From positions 124,001 to 188,000 of the forward strand of contig NZ_JAAGBB010000005.1 in the NCBI RefSeq assembly GCF_018129085.1: a DNA stretch of 64,000 nucleotides. The letters are read 5' to 3'. Position 1 is the first letter of the stretch. Every line of letters begins with the position of its first letter. Of the stretch, positions 51,784-60,477 are shown piece by piece. The notes beneath the pieces are model-generated. The model did no database searches. It was not told the origin of the DNA and saw only the letters and a program-made list of their open reading frames with translations. The stretch is from Plastoroseomonas hellenica. GTDB taxonomy: Bacteria > Pseudomonadota > Alphaproteobacteria > Acetobacterales > Acetobacteraceae. The position numbers and the translations under genes were made by a program.

Positions 51784-51998
51784 GGCAAGGCTCCCGGCAG
51801 GGCGAGATTGATCCCTGCGCGGGAGAAGACCGGACCTTGCGGCATCCGTCCTGAAGCCCGGACGAAATTTGCCTCCGAAATTCCGAAAGCATCCGAAGTT
51901 TGGCCGAACCTCAACGAGATCAGGCTTGTCCCCGATGTTTCACGGACGGCGCCTTCCGCAATTCGGCAAACATGCTCGGCGTCGCGCTCTGGCGGCTT

Positions 51999-52137
51999 CA
52001 GGCTTCAGCACGACGTCGAAGCGCCGCGCGAGAACACGCGCCACTCTCTGCGCATGCAGGCATAGGCAGGTGTCGCGCACCAAGAGCGTGGTTTCGAGGC
52101 CAAGGTCGGCAGGAGCGGGCACCTGAACGGTTGACAT
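51999..52137 (-). pseudogene. MarR-family regulator, N-terminal fragment
   Basis: The ATG at 52137 opens about 46 residues (LLVRDTCLCLHAQRVARVLA and RRFDVVLKP) that match the N-terminal helix of a common MarR subfamily. The frame then loses similarity and stops at 51940, with no winged helix. It is a truncated remnant. The rest of the 510-base gap 51784-52293 has no supportable gene. Confidence 0.55.
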
Positions 52138-52153
52138 CCATCGACCATTTACG

Positions 52154-52163
52154 TTGATATCAA
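52154..52163. promoter_or_regulatory. Short palindrome at the former marR promoter
   Basis: TTGATATCAA is a perfect 10-base palindrome between the marR fragment and the VOC gene, of the size and AT content of MarR half-sites. It may be a relic operator. Confidence 0.35.
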
Positions 52164-52293
52164 TCTAGATACGAGAAGGTCAATCGGCATCGGCGGCGCT
52201 TTCCCAGGGGACCGACGCGGACCGCTTCGGTGTGCCCTGGCGAGATCGATCCCGACCGACGCACGTCGAACCCCGATCAGAAAGGAGACGCTC

Positions 52294-52737
52294 ATGAAGA
52301 TCGTGACCAGCCTCAGCTTCCAGGGCCAGTGCCGCGAGGCGTTCGAGTTCTACGCCAATGTCCTGGGCGGCAAGATCACCGCGGCCATACCCTATGGCGA
52401 TGCGCCGCCGGGCATGCCCATCACCGACGAGAAGTGCAAGACCTGGCTGATGCACTGCTGGCTCGATGTGGGCGGCCAGGCGCTGATGGGCGCCGACATG
52501 GACGTCGGATGGGCACCCAACATTGCCAAGCCCAAGAACGGCTTCGACGTCACCCTGCACACGGAGGACAAGGCCCAGGGCCAGAGCTGGTTCGACCGGC
52601 TGTCCGAAGGCGGCAAGCCGGTCATGCCCTTCGGCGAGACGTTCTGGTCGCCCGGCTTCGGCTCCCTGATCGACCGGTTCGGGGTCCCGTGGATGGTCAA
52701 CACCATCCCTTCGGCCGGCTGGAAGCCGCAGGGCTGA
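52294..52737 (+). CDS. VOC-family (PhnB-like) protein
   Basis: 147 residues starting KIVTSLSFQGQCREAFEFYA, the PhnB/glyoxalase-like opening, with paired beta-alpha-beta units and a C-terminal FGVPWMVNTIP that is typical of the family. These proteins are dimeric metal-binding folds of varied or unknown activity. It lies divergent from the marR remnant, which may once have controlled it. Confidence 0.87.
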   Translation: MKIVTSLSFQGQCREAFEFYANVLGGKITAAIPYGDAPPGMPITDEKCKTWLMHCWLDVGGQALMGADMDVGWAPNIAKPKNGFDVTLHTEDKAQGQSWFDRLSEGGKPVMPFGETFWSPGFGSLIDRFGVPWMVNTIPSAGWKPQG

Positions 52738-52750
52738 TCCCACCCCGAGC

Positions 52751-52794
52751 AAAATCGATAGAAGGCAAAATCGATAGAAGAAAATCGATAGAAG
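52751..52794 (+). repeat. Three tandem copies of AAAATCGATAGAAG
   Basis: Exact 14-base copies at 52751, 52767 and 52781 lie between the VOC and MFS genes. They are strikingly AT-rich for this genome and each has a central ATCGAT. Confidence 0.85.
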
Positions 52795-52905
52795 AATGCG
52801 ACCGGCTGTCGGCAGCGGCGGTGTTGATGCGTCCTTGGAGCGCCAACCACGCTCCGACGCCAGGGCAGGCCGGGGGGTGGTGCATGGAACGCCCCGGAGA
52901 ATGCC

Positions 52906-54114
52906 ATGAACCATTCCTATCGCTGGGTGATCGTCGCGGCGGGCGGCCTGTTGGGCTGCGTCGCGATCGGCGCCATGTTCTCGCTGCCCGTCTTCCTGCG
53001 GCCGATGTCGCAGGACACGGGCTGGTCCGTCACCGGCATCTCCACCGCGATGACGATCGGCTTCCTCGCCATGGCGGCGGCCAGCATGGTCTGGGGCGGC
53101 CTTTCCGACAGGTTCGGGCCGCGCCCGGTGGTGCTTGCAGGATCGGCCGTGCTGGCGGTGAGCCTGGCGCTTGCCAGCCGGGCCGGATCGCTGGCCGAGT
53201 TTCAGCTCCTGTTCGGCGCCCTGGTCGGCGCAGCGGCGGCCGCCGTCTTCGCGCCGATGATGGCCTGCGTGACCGGCTGGTTCGACACGCAGCGCGGCCT
53301 CGCCGTCTCCCTCGTCTCCGCCGGCATGGGCATGGCGCCGATGACCATGGCGCCGCTCGCGGCCTGGCTGGTGACGGTCCATGACTGGCGCACCGCCATG
53401 CAGATCATCGCCGGCATCGTGGCTGTCCTGATGATCCCTGCCGCGCTCCTCATACGCCGGCCGCCGGCGCTGGAAGGCGGGCAGGTCGGGAGTGCGGCGG
53501 AAGAGCCGCAATCGGACATGACGGTCCGGCAAGCGGTGCGCTCGCCGCAGTTCATCACGCTGATGCTGGCGAACTTCTTCTGCTGCGCCACCCATTCCGG
53601 CCCGATCTTCCACACGGTGAGCTATGCGGTGACCTGCGGCATCCCGATGATCGCGGCCGTGTCGATCTACAGCGTCGAGGGGCTGGCCGGCATGTTCGGC
53701 CGCATCGGGTTCGGCCTTGCGGGAGACCGGTTCGGCGCACAGCGCGTGCTGGTGATCGGGCTGCTGGCGCAGGCCTTCGGCGTGCTCGCCTATGCGTTCG
53801 TCGGCCAGCTCGGCGGCTTCTACGCCGTGGCGGTGGTGGTCGGCTTCATCTACGCCGGCACCATGCCGCTCTATGCCGTCATCATCCGCGAGAATTTCCC
53901 GCTGAGGATGATGGGCACGATCATCGGCGGCACGGCAATGGCGGGCAGCCTCGGCATGTCCACGGGGCCGCTGGTCGGAGGTTTGATCTACGACCAATTC
54001 GACAGCTACGTGCTGATGTATATCGGCTCGTGGGGCGCGGGGCTGGCGGCCATGCTGATCCTCATGGCGTTCCGGCCGTTCCCCAGGAGGCAGGCAGCGA
54101 TGGCCGTCGCGTAG
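52906..54114 (+). CDS. MFS transporter (MCT/OFA-like)
   Basis: 402 residues with twelve predicted membrane helices. The loop 2-3 motif is GGLSDRFGPRPVV, and its pseudo-repeat after helix 8 is GLAGDRFGAQRV. The N-terminal YRWVIVAAGGLLGCVAIGAM and PMSQDTGWSVTGIS resemble monocarboxylate/oxalate-formate type carriers. The substrate is likely an organic anion. It follows the VOC gene on the same strand with a 168-base gap that includes the 14-base repeats. Confidence 0.88.
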   Translation: MNHSYRWVIVAAGGLLGCVAIGAMFSLPVFLRPMSQDTGWSVTGISTAMTIGFLAMAAASMVWGGLSDRFGPRPVVLAGSAVLAVSLALASRAGSLAEFQLLFGALVGAAAAAVFAPMMACVTGWFDTQRGLAVSLVSAGMGMAPMTMAPLAAWLVTVHDWRTAMQIIAGIVAVLMIPAALLIRRPPALEGGQVGSAAEEPQSDMTVRQAVRSPQFITLMLANFFCCATHSGPIFHTVSYAVTCGIPMIAAVSIYSVEGLAGMFGRIGFGLAGDRFGAQRVLVIGLLAQAFGVLAYAFVGQLGGFYAVAVVVGFIYAGTMPLYAVIIRENFPLRMMGTIIGGTAMAGSLGMSTGPLVGGLIYDQFDSYVLMYIGSWGAGLAAMLILMAFRPFPRRQAAMAVA

Positions 54115-54191
54115 AGCCTCGTGCCACGATCCCGGTCTACCCTGCCGGCGTTCTGCGATCTTGGACCGAGATGGATTCGAGGTGCTGCGTG

Positions 54192-54415
54192 GGCGCCGCC
54201 GCCCGGCTCCGCTCGTCATCCAGATGCGCGGTGATGGAATAGCCCTTCACCGGGTAGATGTTGATGCGATCGCCCAGCATGGCCGCGAAGCGGCGGCTGG
54301 CGACGCCGGCGCAGACCACCACCGCATCGGCCGCCAGCATCTCCGTGCTTCCGTCCGGGTTCTTCCAGCCGATGGCGATGCCGTCCCGGCCATGGGCGAT
54401 GCTGTCCACCGCGGC
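54192..54415 (-). pseudogene. Decayed D-amino-acid dehydrogenase copy B (internal fragment)
   Basis: About 224 bases closely matching codons 218-291 of the intact gene at 57470, including VCAGVASRRFAAMLGDRINI and YPVKGYSI. Homology breaks off sharply at both ends. Codons 240-291 are also present in copy A, so the two cannot be halves of one interrupted gene. Confidence 0.88.
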
Positions 54416-54465
54416 CCGCGGCGGAGGGCCAACTACCCTGCCTCACGCCGGGTTCGGCCCGGCCC

Positions 54466-55809
54466 TCATAGTGAAGACAGCACGGCGTCGATCTCATCCG
54501 CCGCCCGCGTGGCCGGGTGACCCTCCTCCGACAAGGATGCGCCGAGGCGCGCGGCGCCGGCGCGGAATTCCGGCTCCACCAGCACGCGCCGGAGCGCTTC
54601 GGCGATGCGGCCCGGCGGGACGTCGCCAGATAGGCGGAGCCCGGCTCCGCGCGCAACCACGCGAGCAGCGTTCTCCGGCTGGTCGCCGAGCAGCGGCAGG
54701 CAGACCAGCGGGACGCCATGCGCGAGGGCCTTGGCAACCGTCCCGAGCCCACATTGGGTCACGGCCGCCGACGCCTTTGGCAGCACCGCCGCGTGCGGCA
54801 CGAACCGCTCCAGCCGGGCGTTCGGTGGCGCCCGGAAGCGCGCCAGGTCAAGCGCGGGGCCGAGGGTGACCAGGGCCTGCACCCCCTCCAGCATGCCTAC
54901 CGCGGAGAGGCAGCGCCGCATCAACCCCTCCTGGCCCTGCGCCAGCGTGCTGAGGCTGATGAGCACCAGCCGGCGGTCGTCGCTCAGGGGCCACGGCGGT
55001 GTCCACGCCGGAGCGGCACCGGCGATATCGTCGCCAAGCGGGGTGCCGACGTGGCGGAGGTTGGCGGGTGCGTCGGCCCCCCTTCGTGCGGGGAAGTCGA
55101 AGGCGGCGCCGGCCAGCACCAGTACCCGGGCGACGCGGTCAAGCTGGTCGAAGGCGCCGCGCAGCGGCGGCAGGCGGAGCGCCGTGCGGGCCATGTTCAG
55201 CGCCGGCAGCCCGTCGCGCCGCCAGATGCGCTCCAACGCAGCTTGGCCAAGCAGGTCGCGCAGGGCGCCGAGCGCCCCCGCGGGCGGCAACCAACCGGGC
55301 CCATAAGGTGGGACACCGGGCGCCGGCCGGATGGGCACGGTGTGCGCGAGCGCGACGCCCGGGACGCCGGCAGCCTCCGCCGCGGCGAGGGCGCCGGGGA
55401 GCATGAAGTCCGCGACGACGAGATCGGCCGGAGCGCGCCGCAACTCCATCGCCACGCCCTCGGCCCAGGCCGGCGCCCAGAGCCAGGTCCGCGCCTCGGC
55501 GGACGCGCCGCGGAAAGCGCCCGGCGCCCAGCCGCCGAACAGGGCGCGGGCGGAGGGCGCCGAGTCCAGCGGGTGGGCCGCGGGTTCGCTGAGCGCCACA
55601 ACCTCCGCCCCGGCCTGGGCCAGGCGACGGTGGAGGCCCGGGCTGGCTGGCAGGCGCGACCGGCGAATACCCGGACCGACCATGACGCGCAGAGAGTGGC
55701 CGCGCGCGGCGAGTTCGGCCAGCACGGGGAGAATGAGTTCGAGGTTCCCCCCGCCCTGGAAGACGGCACCGAGAATGCGGGCGGGGGACCTGCTCATGGC
55801 ACCATGCAA
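54466..55809 (-). CDS. GT1-family (UGT/MGT-like) glycosyltransferase
   Basis: 447 residues. The start ARILGAVFQGGGNLELILPV is the acceptor-binding N-domain with the G-G loop. The C-domain donor motif is FVPHAAVLPKASAAVTQCGL and GVPLVCLPLLGDQPENAARV, the two-part UGT signature with Gln in place of the usual His of HCGxGT. It transfers a nucleotide-activated sugar to a small molecule. ATG 55797 is an alternative start. The His-to-Gln change in VTQCGLGT is worth noting for donor binding. Confidence 0.85.
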   Translation of the reverse strand: MHGAMSRSPARILGAVFQGGGNLELILPVLAELAARGHSLRVMVGPGIRRSRLPASPGLHRRLAQAGAEVVALSEPAAHPLDSAPSARALFGGWAPGAFRGASAEARTWLWAPAWAEGVAMELRRAPADLVVADFMLPGALAAAEAAGVPGVALAHTVPIRPAPGVPPYGPGWLPPAGALGALRDLLGQAALERIWRRDGLPALNMARTALRLPPLRGAFDQLDRVARVLVLAGAAFDFPARRGADAPANLRHVGTPLGDDIAGAAPAWTPPWPLSDDRRLVLISLSTLAQGQEGLMRRCLSAVGMLEGVQALVTLGPALDLARFRAPPNARLERFVPHAAVLPKASAAVTQCGLGTVAKALAHGVPLVCLPLLGDQPENAARVVARGAGLRLSGDVPPGRIAEALRRVLVEPEFRAGAARLGASLSEEGHPATRAADEIDAVLSSL

Positions 55810-55823
55810 TGCCGGTCCGGGGA

Positions 55824-56849
55824 TCAGCCGGGAGGGCGCGCGCTGCCGAAAGCGCGCGCGCCCTCCTCGGCTCTCGCCCGTTGCTGGGAGATGAGTTCGG
55901 CAAGGTCATCCGGGGTGCCCGGGCGGGGAAGGGCCCCGGCAGCGCGCAGACGGTCCGCCACCGCGGGCTCGGCCAGCACCGTGCGGGTCTCGGCTGCGAG
56001 ACGATCGCGCGTGGCGGCGTGCATGCCGGACCATCCAAACAGGCCATAGACGGCCTCGAGCCGCAGGTCCGGAAAGCCGGCCTCGGCGACGGTCGGCACC
56101 TCTGGCAGGGCAGGAGCGCGCTCGCGCGCCGAGACCGCCAGGGCGCGCACGCTCCCCTCGCGGATCAGCCCGAGGGCGGACGAGGCGGGGCCGAAGACGA
56201 GATGGATGCGACCAGCGGCGAGATCAGGTACGGCCGCGGCGATGCCGCGGTACGACACGAAGACCATCTCGGCGCCACGGTCGCGCAGGAACAGACGGAA
56301 CGCGAGGTGGGGCAGCCCCGCCGCGCCATGCCAGTTCAGGGTCCCCGGCCGCTCACGCGCGAGGGTGAGCAGCCCCGCCATGTCGGTCGCCGGCAGGGCG
56401 GAGGGCACCGCAAAAGCATGGAACTCTGTGACAGCCGGGGCGACGGGGACGAGGTCCGTGTCGGGGTCGTAGGGCAGCGGCCTGTCGTGCAGGGCGGGGT
56501 TGGCGACAGCGAGGAAGCTGAACAGCAGGCTTTCGCCGGGGCGGGCGCGCGCGTGCGCTTCCGCAGCCAGGGTGCCGTCCGCACCAGGCCGGTTCTCGAC
56601 CGGCAAGGGCTGGCCGAGGCGGCGCGCAAGCCCTTCAGCCAGCAGGCGGGCGGCGAGGTCCACGCCGGTGCCGGGCCCGCCAGGCGTCAGCAGGCGGACT
56701 TGGCGGACCGGCCAAGCCGCCGCGGCCGTGCCGGTCAGGCCGGAGACGGGGGGCTGCGCGGCCGCCGTCGTGGCTTTCGCGCCGCCGAGGAGGGCACTGA
56801 GGAGGCCGAGCGCGCGGCGGCGCGGGGCAGGGATGCCGGAGCGGTGCAT
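55824..56849 (-). CDS. Bug-family solute-binding receptor
   Basis: 341 residues. A twin-arginine-like signal (PRRRALGLLSALLGGAKA) is followed by WPVRQVRLLTPGGPGTGVDL, VENRPGADGTLAAEA and VSYRGIAAAVPDLAAGRI. Start at 56849, which lies inside the 3' end of the upstream MarR gene (115-base overlap). It ends 14 bases before the glycosyltransferase gene on the same strand, so marR-Bug-GT may be one transcript. The ligand is unknown. Confidence 0.88.
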   Translation of the reverse strand: MHRSGIPAPRRRALGLLSALLGGAKATTAAAQPPVSGLTGTAAAAWPVRQVRLLTPGGPGTGVDLAARLLAEGLARRLGQPLPVENRPGADGTLAAEAHARARPGESLLFSFLAVANPALHDRPLPYDPDTDLVPVAPAVTEFHAFAVPSALPATDMAGLLTLARERPGTLNWHGAAGLPHLAFRLFLRDRGAEMVFVSYRGIAAAVPDLAAGRIHLVFGPASSALGLIREGSVRALAVSARERAPALPEVPTVAEAGFPDLRLEAVYGLFGWSGMHAATRDRLAAETRTVLAEPAVADRLRAAGALPRPGTPDDLAELISQQRARAEEGARAFGSARPPG

Positions 56850-57388
56850 GGCTGTGCTTCCTCTGTCGCGGCCGCGACCGGGCCGCGGCGGCTGGGCCGG
56901 CGACGGCCAGCGCCGGGCCGCGCATGCTCCTCGTTGGCGACGACAATGCGGGCGAGCAGGTCGAGCAGCGTCTCCCGCTCTGCCAACGAAAGCGGAGCGG
57001 TTATTTGGTGGCTGATCGCGGTCACCCGGGGGCGCATGGCCTCGTGGAACGCGAGGCCCGCCGGCGTGAGTGTGAAGGCCCGAGCGCGGCGGTCGTGCGG
57101 CGCGACGCAGCGCGCCACAAGGCCGCGTGCCACGAGCATGTCGAGCGCCTGGCCGGTCGAGGTGGCATCGCGCCCCACGGCGGCGGCGAGGCGGGCGGCG
57201 TCGAGCCCGGGCGTCGCACGCACCTGCACGACGAGGGCATACTGCCAGTTGGCCATGCCATGCTCGGCAAAGAGGCCGGCGAACAGGGAGTCGCAGACCT
57301 GCTGAAGGCGCCGGGCCAGGTGTTCCGGCGCCCGCAGGACGGTCACGGTCGGGAGGTCGGGGCGAGGCGCGGATCGTGGCTGAGCCAT
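56735..57388 (-). CDS. MarR-family regulator with C-terminal tail
   Basis: 217 residues. The MarR winged helix is visible at about 60-120 (AVGRDATSTGQALDMLVARG and APHDRRARAFTLTPAG). The domain should end near residue 155. The last 60 residues are Arg/Ser/Pro-rich, and part of them overlaps the Bug gene in another frame. The tail may therefore be a read-through after loss of the original stop. It is the first gene of the marR-Bug-GT series. Confidence 0.8.
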   Translation of the reverse strand: MAQPRSAPRPDLPTVTVLRAPEHLARRLQQVCDSLFAGLFAEHGMANWQYALVVQVRATPGLDAARLAAAVGRDATSTGQALDMLVARGLVARCVAPHDRRARAFTLTPAGLAFHEAMRPRVTAISHQITAPLSLAERETLLDLLARIVVANEEHARPGAGRRRPSRRGPVAAATEEAQPCTAPASLPRAAARSASSVPSSAARKPRRRPRSPPSPA

Positions 57389-57469
57389 ATGCTAAGAATA
57401 CTTACTATAGACCCTGGCTGCAAGCGGCCTGAAGGGCGCCGCCCTGCGGCGACCTTCGGAAGCGGGTCA

Positions 57470-58717
57470 TCAGGCGGCGCGATCCATCCGATTGCTGACC
57501 GCGCCGGCATGCACGGCTTCGGCCACCATCTGCGCGGTCGCGGCCGAGAGCGTCCAGCCGAGATGGCCATGGCCGGTGTTGTAGAAGACGCCCGGCCGGC
57601 TACCGGCGCCGATGCGCGGCATCAGGTTCGGCGTCATCGGCCGCAGCCCGGCCCAGGGCACCACCCGCGCCGTGCCGACATCCGGGAACAGCGCCTCCGT
57701 CCAGGCCACCAGCGGCCGGATGCGGTCGGCGCGGATGTCGCGGTTCTCGCCATTGAACTCCGCCGTGCCGGCCACCCGGAAGCGGTCGCGACCGAGCCGG
57801 CTGGTGACGATCTTGGTCGCGTCGTCGAGCAGGCTGACCATCGGCGCCGCCGCCCGGCTCCGCTCGTCATCCAGATGCACGGTGATGGAATAGCCCTTCA
57901 CCGGATAGATGTTGATGCGATCGCCGAGCATCGCGGCGAAGCGGCGGCTGGCGACGCCGGCGCAGACCACCACCGCATCGGCGGCCAGCACCTCCCTGCT
58001 TCCGTCCGGGGCCGTCCAGCCGATGGCGATGCCGTCCCGGCCATGGGTGATGCTGTCCACCGCGGCATCGAAGTGGAAGCGGGCGCCGCGCCGCGCACAG
58101 GCCTCCGCCAGGCCGCGCGTGTATTTGTGGATGTCGCCGGTCGCATCCGAGGGCGTGAAGAAGCCGCCATGGTAGTGGCCATGCAGCGCGGGCTCGATCG
58201 CGCGCATCTCCTCCGGCGTCACCGGATGGCGGTCGAGCCCGCCTTCGCGCAGCAGCGCGTTGACGCGCGCCGCGGCATCGAAGCCCGCCTTGTCGCGGTA
58301 GATGTGCAGGATGCCGCGCCGCTCCAGGTCGAAATCGATCCCTTCCTGCGCGGCGATCGCGAACAGGTGGCGGCGCGCCTCGATCGCGAGCCTGGTCGTC
58401 GCGATGGTGTTGGCGCGGTAGTGCCGGATCTGGCCCGCGAACTCACCGAGCCAGGAATATTTGTGGAAGCTCGGGCGCGGGTTGAGCAGCAGCGGCGCGT
58501 CGCCGCGCAGCATCCACTTCATGCCCTTCAGCACCGTGGCCCAGCTGTTCCAGACCTCGGCATTGCTGGCCGAGAGCTGCCCGCCATTGGCGAAGGAAGT
58601 TTCCATGGCGGCATAGCGGTGCCGGTCGAGGACGACCACGGAATGGCCGCGCTCCAGCAGCGCATGGGCGGTGGTGACGCCGGTGATCCCGGCTCCGATG
58701 ATGGCGATCTTGCTCAC
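57470..58717 (-). CDS. dadA: D-amino-acid dehydrogenase / glycine-oxidising FAD enzyme
   Basis: 415 residues from a GTG at 58717. FAD motif: SKIAIIGAGITGVTTAHALL. The ETSFANGGQLSASNAEVWN segment is the DadA signature, and GHGHLGWTLSAATAQMVAE is the C-terminal FAD contact. It deaminates D-amino acids or glycine to 2-oxo acids, feeding electrons to the respiratory chain. A tandem glycine riboswitch lies in its 5' leader, so glycine availability controls it and glycine is a likely substrate or product. Two partial copies lie at 49608 and 54192. Confidence 0.88.
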   Translation of the reverse strand: MSKIAIIGAGITGVTTAHALLERGHSVVVLDRHRYAAMETSFANGGQLSASNAEVWNSWATVLKGMKWMLRGDAPLLLNPRPSFHKYSWLGEFAGQIRHYRANTIATTRLAIEARRHLFAIAAQEGIDFDLERRGILHIYRDKAGFDAAARVNALLREGGLDRHPVTPEEMRAIEPALHGHYHGGFFTPSDATGDIHKYTRGLAEACARRGARFHFDAAVDSITHGRDGIAIGWTAPDGSREVLAADAVVVCAGVASRRFAAMLGDRINIYPVKGYSITVHLDDERSRAAAPMVSLLDDATKIVTSRLGRDRFRVAGTAEFNGENRDIRADRIRPLVAWTEALFPDVGTARVVPWAGLRPMTPNLMPRIGAGSRPGVFYNTGHGHLGWTLSAATAQMVAEAVHAGAVSNRMDRAA

Positions 58718-58772
58718 TGCAGGCTCCGTGACGAGGGTTCGCAGCGAAGGGCATGGCCACCCTTCCTCTGCC

Positions 58773-58972
58773 CCCATCTGTCACGGTACCTGAGAGCTTG
58801 ATCCGGACCCCCTGGCGGAGGCGGCCGGATATCCCCTTCGGTGGATGCCTCTCGGCATCTCTCTCCAGATCGTCCTGGCGATGCGGTCCTGGGGCCTGAG
58901 AGTTTCCTGGGGGGTTGCTCCGTCGGCGGCCCGCCGGCTTGAGGCCGGCAGACACTCTCCCGCATCACCTGA
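58773..58972 (-). ncRNA. Tandem glycine riboswitch (gcvT type)
   Basis: Read on the minus strand, aptamer 1 runs from GCGGGAGAGT through ACGGAGCAACCCCC to AAACTCTCAGGCCCC. Aptamer 2 runs from CTGGAGAGAG through ACCGAAGGGG to AAGCTCTCAGG, ending with the typical ACCGTGACAGA. Both CTCTCAGG cores and the tandem spacing match the gcvT class. It lies about 55 bases before the dadA start. Glycine binding most likely turns dadA on, as in other gcvT-type switches. Confidence 0.93.
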
Positions 58973-59074
58973 GCGGACGCCGGCACTCTCTGCGCGCAGG
59001 GGGCGGGAGGTCAACCGGAATCCCGCCCCCTGTCCCGCCGGGCGCGGGGGGCGGCCATCCGGCTCCGGCATCGC

Positions 59075-59815
59075 TCAGGTCGCGTCGTGGAAGATGATGC
59101 CGAGCGTGTGGCGCCGGCCGGAGCGCAGCCGGCTGACGCCGTGGCGCAGGTTGACGCGGTAGCTGCCCTTGGTGCCCTGCACCGGCCGGTTGTGCACGGC
59201 GAAGGCGACGGCATCGCCCTGGCGCAACGGCACCACCTCCGCCCGGCTCTGCATGCGCGGGCGCTGCTCGGTCAGCACGAATTCGCCGCCGGTGAAGTCA
59301 CGGCCAGGCTCGGAGAGCAGGATCGCCACCTGCAGCGGGAAGGCGAGCTCGCCATAGAGATCCTGGTGCAGGCAGTTGTAGTCGCCCGGGCCATATTGCA
59401 GCAGCAGCGGCGTCGGCCGCGTCTGGCCGGCCGCGTGGCACTGCTCGATGAAGGCGGCATGGGTCTCCGGGTAGCGCTGGCCGATGCCCATGCGCTGGTT
59501 CCAGTCATTGGCGACGATGGCGAGGCGCGGGTAGAGCGCGGCTCGCAACCCGCCCAGCAGCTTCGGCAGCGGGTAGCGGAAGTAGCGGTACTCGCCGCGG
59601 CCGAAGCCGTGCCGCGCCATCACGACATGGCTGCGGAAATGCGCCTCCTCCGGATAGAGCGCCGCGATGTCGCGGCATTCCTCCGGGGTCAGCAGCGCGT
59701 CGAGGACGGCGCAGCCCTGGCCGTCCAGCTCCGCCGCGAGCGCGCCCCAGTCGTAGCGCGCGATCCGCGCCTCGGCGGATGGCGCGCCCGGGACGATCTT
59801 CGTTTGCGCATTCAT
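59075..59815 (-). CDS. 2OG-Fe(II) oxygenase of the alkylation-repair cluster
   Basis: 246 residues. The iron site is NCLHQDLYGELAFPLQ with His-x-Asp, and a distal His is in NLRHGVSRL, followed by the 2-oxoglutarate Arg in SGRRHTLGIIFHD. It is prolyl-hydroxylase-like rather than AlkB-like. Its start overlaps the alkyltransferase stop by 4 bases (ATGA), and an alkB gene is nearby, so a role in DNA or nucleotide alkylation damage is inferred. Confidence 0.83.
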   Translation of the reverse strand: MNAQTKIVPGAPSAEARIARYDWGALAAELDGQGCAVLDALLTPEECRDIAALYPEEAHFRSHVVMARHGFGRGEYRYFRYPLPKLLGGLRAALYPRLAIVANDWNQRMGIGQRYPETHAAFIEQCHAAGQTRPTPLLLQYGPGDYNCLHQDLYGELAFPLQVAILLSEPGRDFTGGEFVLTEQRPRMQSRAEVVPLRQGDAVAFAVHNRPVQGTKGSYRVNLRHGVSRLRSGRRHTLGIIFHDAT

Positions 59816-60372
59816 GCCTGGGCCTCCTTCTCAAGCAGCGCGCGTTTCCGCGCGACCCCCCAGCGATAGCCGGAGAGCGCGCCGTCGCTCCGCACCACGC
59901 GGTGGCAGGGGATGGCGACGGCGATCGGGTTGGCGCCGCAGGCCTGGGCCACCGCGCGTACCGCCTTGGGTGCGCCGATGCGCCGGGCGATCTCGGCATA
60001 GCCAGCGGTCTCGCCGGCGGGGATCCCGCGCAGCGCCTGCCAGACGCGCCGCTGGAAATCGGTGCCGCCGGCATCGAGCGGCAGGTCGAGGCCGCCGTGC
60101 GGCGCTTCGATGAAGCGCAGCACGCGGGCGAGCAGGTCCTGGGTGGCGGCATCGCCGCCGGCAACCTCGGCATCCGCGAAGCGCTCGCGCAGCTCCTGCA
60201 CGAGGGCTTCGGGCTCGTCGCCGAGCAGGATGGCGCAGATGCCCGCATCGCTCCGCGCGACCAGCACCGCGCCGAGGGATGCCGTGCCGGTGGCGAAGCG
60301 GACCGCGGCGGTGCGGCCGCCCGCGCGGGCGGAAGTCGGGGACAGGCTGGCCTGATTCATCATGGGGTTCAT
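59812..60372 (-). CDS. Methylated-DNA-protein cysteine methyltransferase (Ada C-domain-like)
   Basis: 186 residues. The methyl-acceptor motif is PIAVAIPCHRVVRSDGALSGY with the catalytic Cys in PCHRV. The preceding FQRRVWQALRGIPAGET and the AVAQACGANP segment are the DNA-binding part. It removes O6-alkyl groups from guanine in a suicide reaction. It has no N-terminal Ada zinc domain, unlike full Ada. Start at 60372, with in-frame ATGs a few codons later. Confidence 0.92.
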   Translation of the reverse strand: MNPMMNQASLSPTSARAGGRTAAVRFATGTASLGAVLVARSDAGICAILLGDEPEALVQELRERFADAEVAGGDAATQDLLARVLRFIEAPHGGLDLPLDAGGTDFQRRVWQALRGIPAGETAGYAEIARRIGAPKAVRAVAQACGANPIAVAIPCHRVVRSDGALSGYRWGVARKRALLEKEAQA

Positions 60373-60477
60373 TGACGTCGCTCCTTGATCCTCGCCACGG
60401 GATCTAGGGCATCCTCCGGCGCGCCACCCTCCGCTCCTTGCGGCCGCATCGCCCCAGGATCGACCCGTCGCGGACGA

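Noticed and set aside
49608-54415. The two dadA fragments as halves of one gene split by an insertion
   Set aside because: Both contain codons 240-291, so they cannot be reassembled into a single gene.
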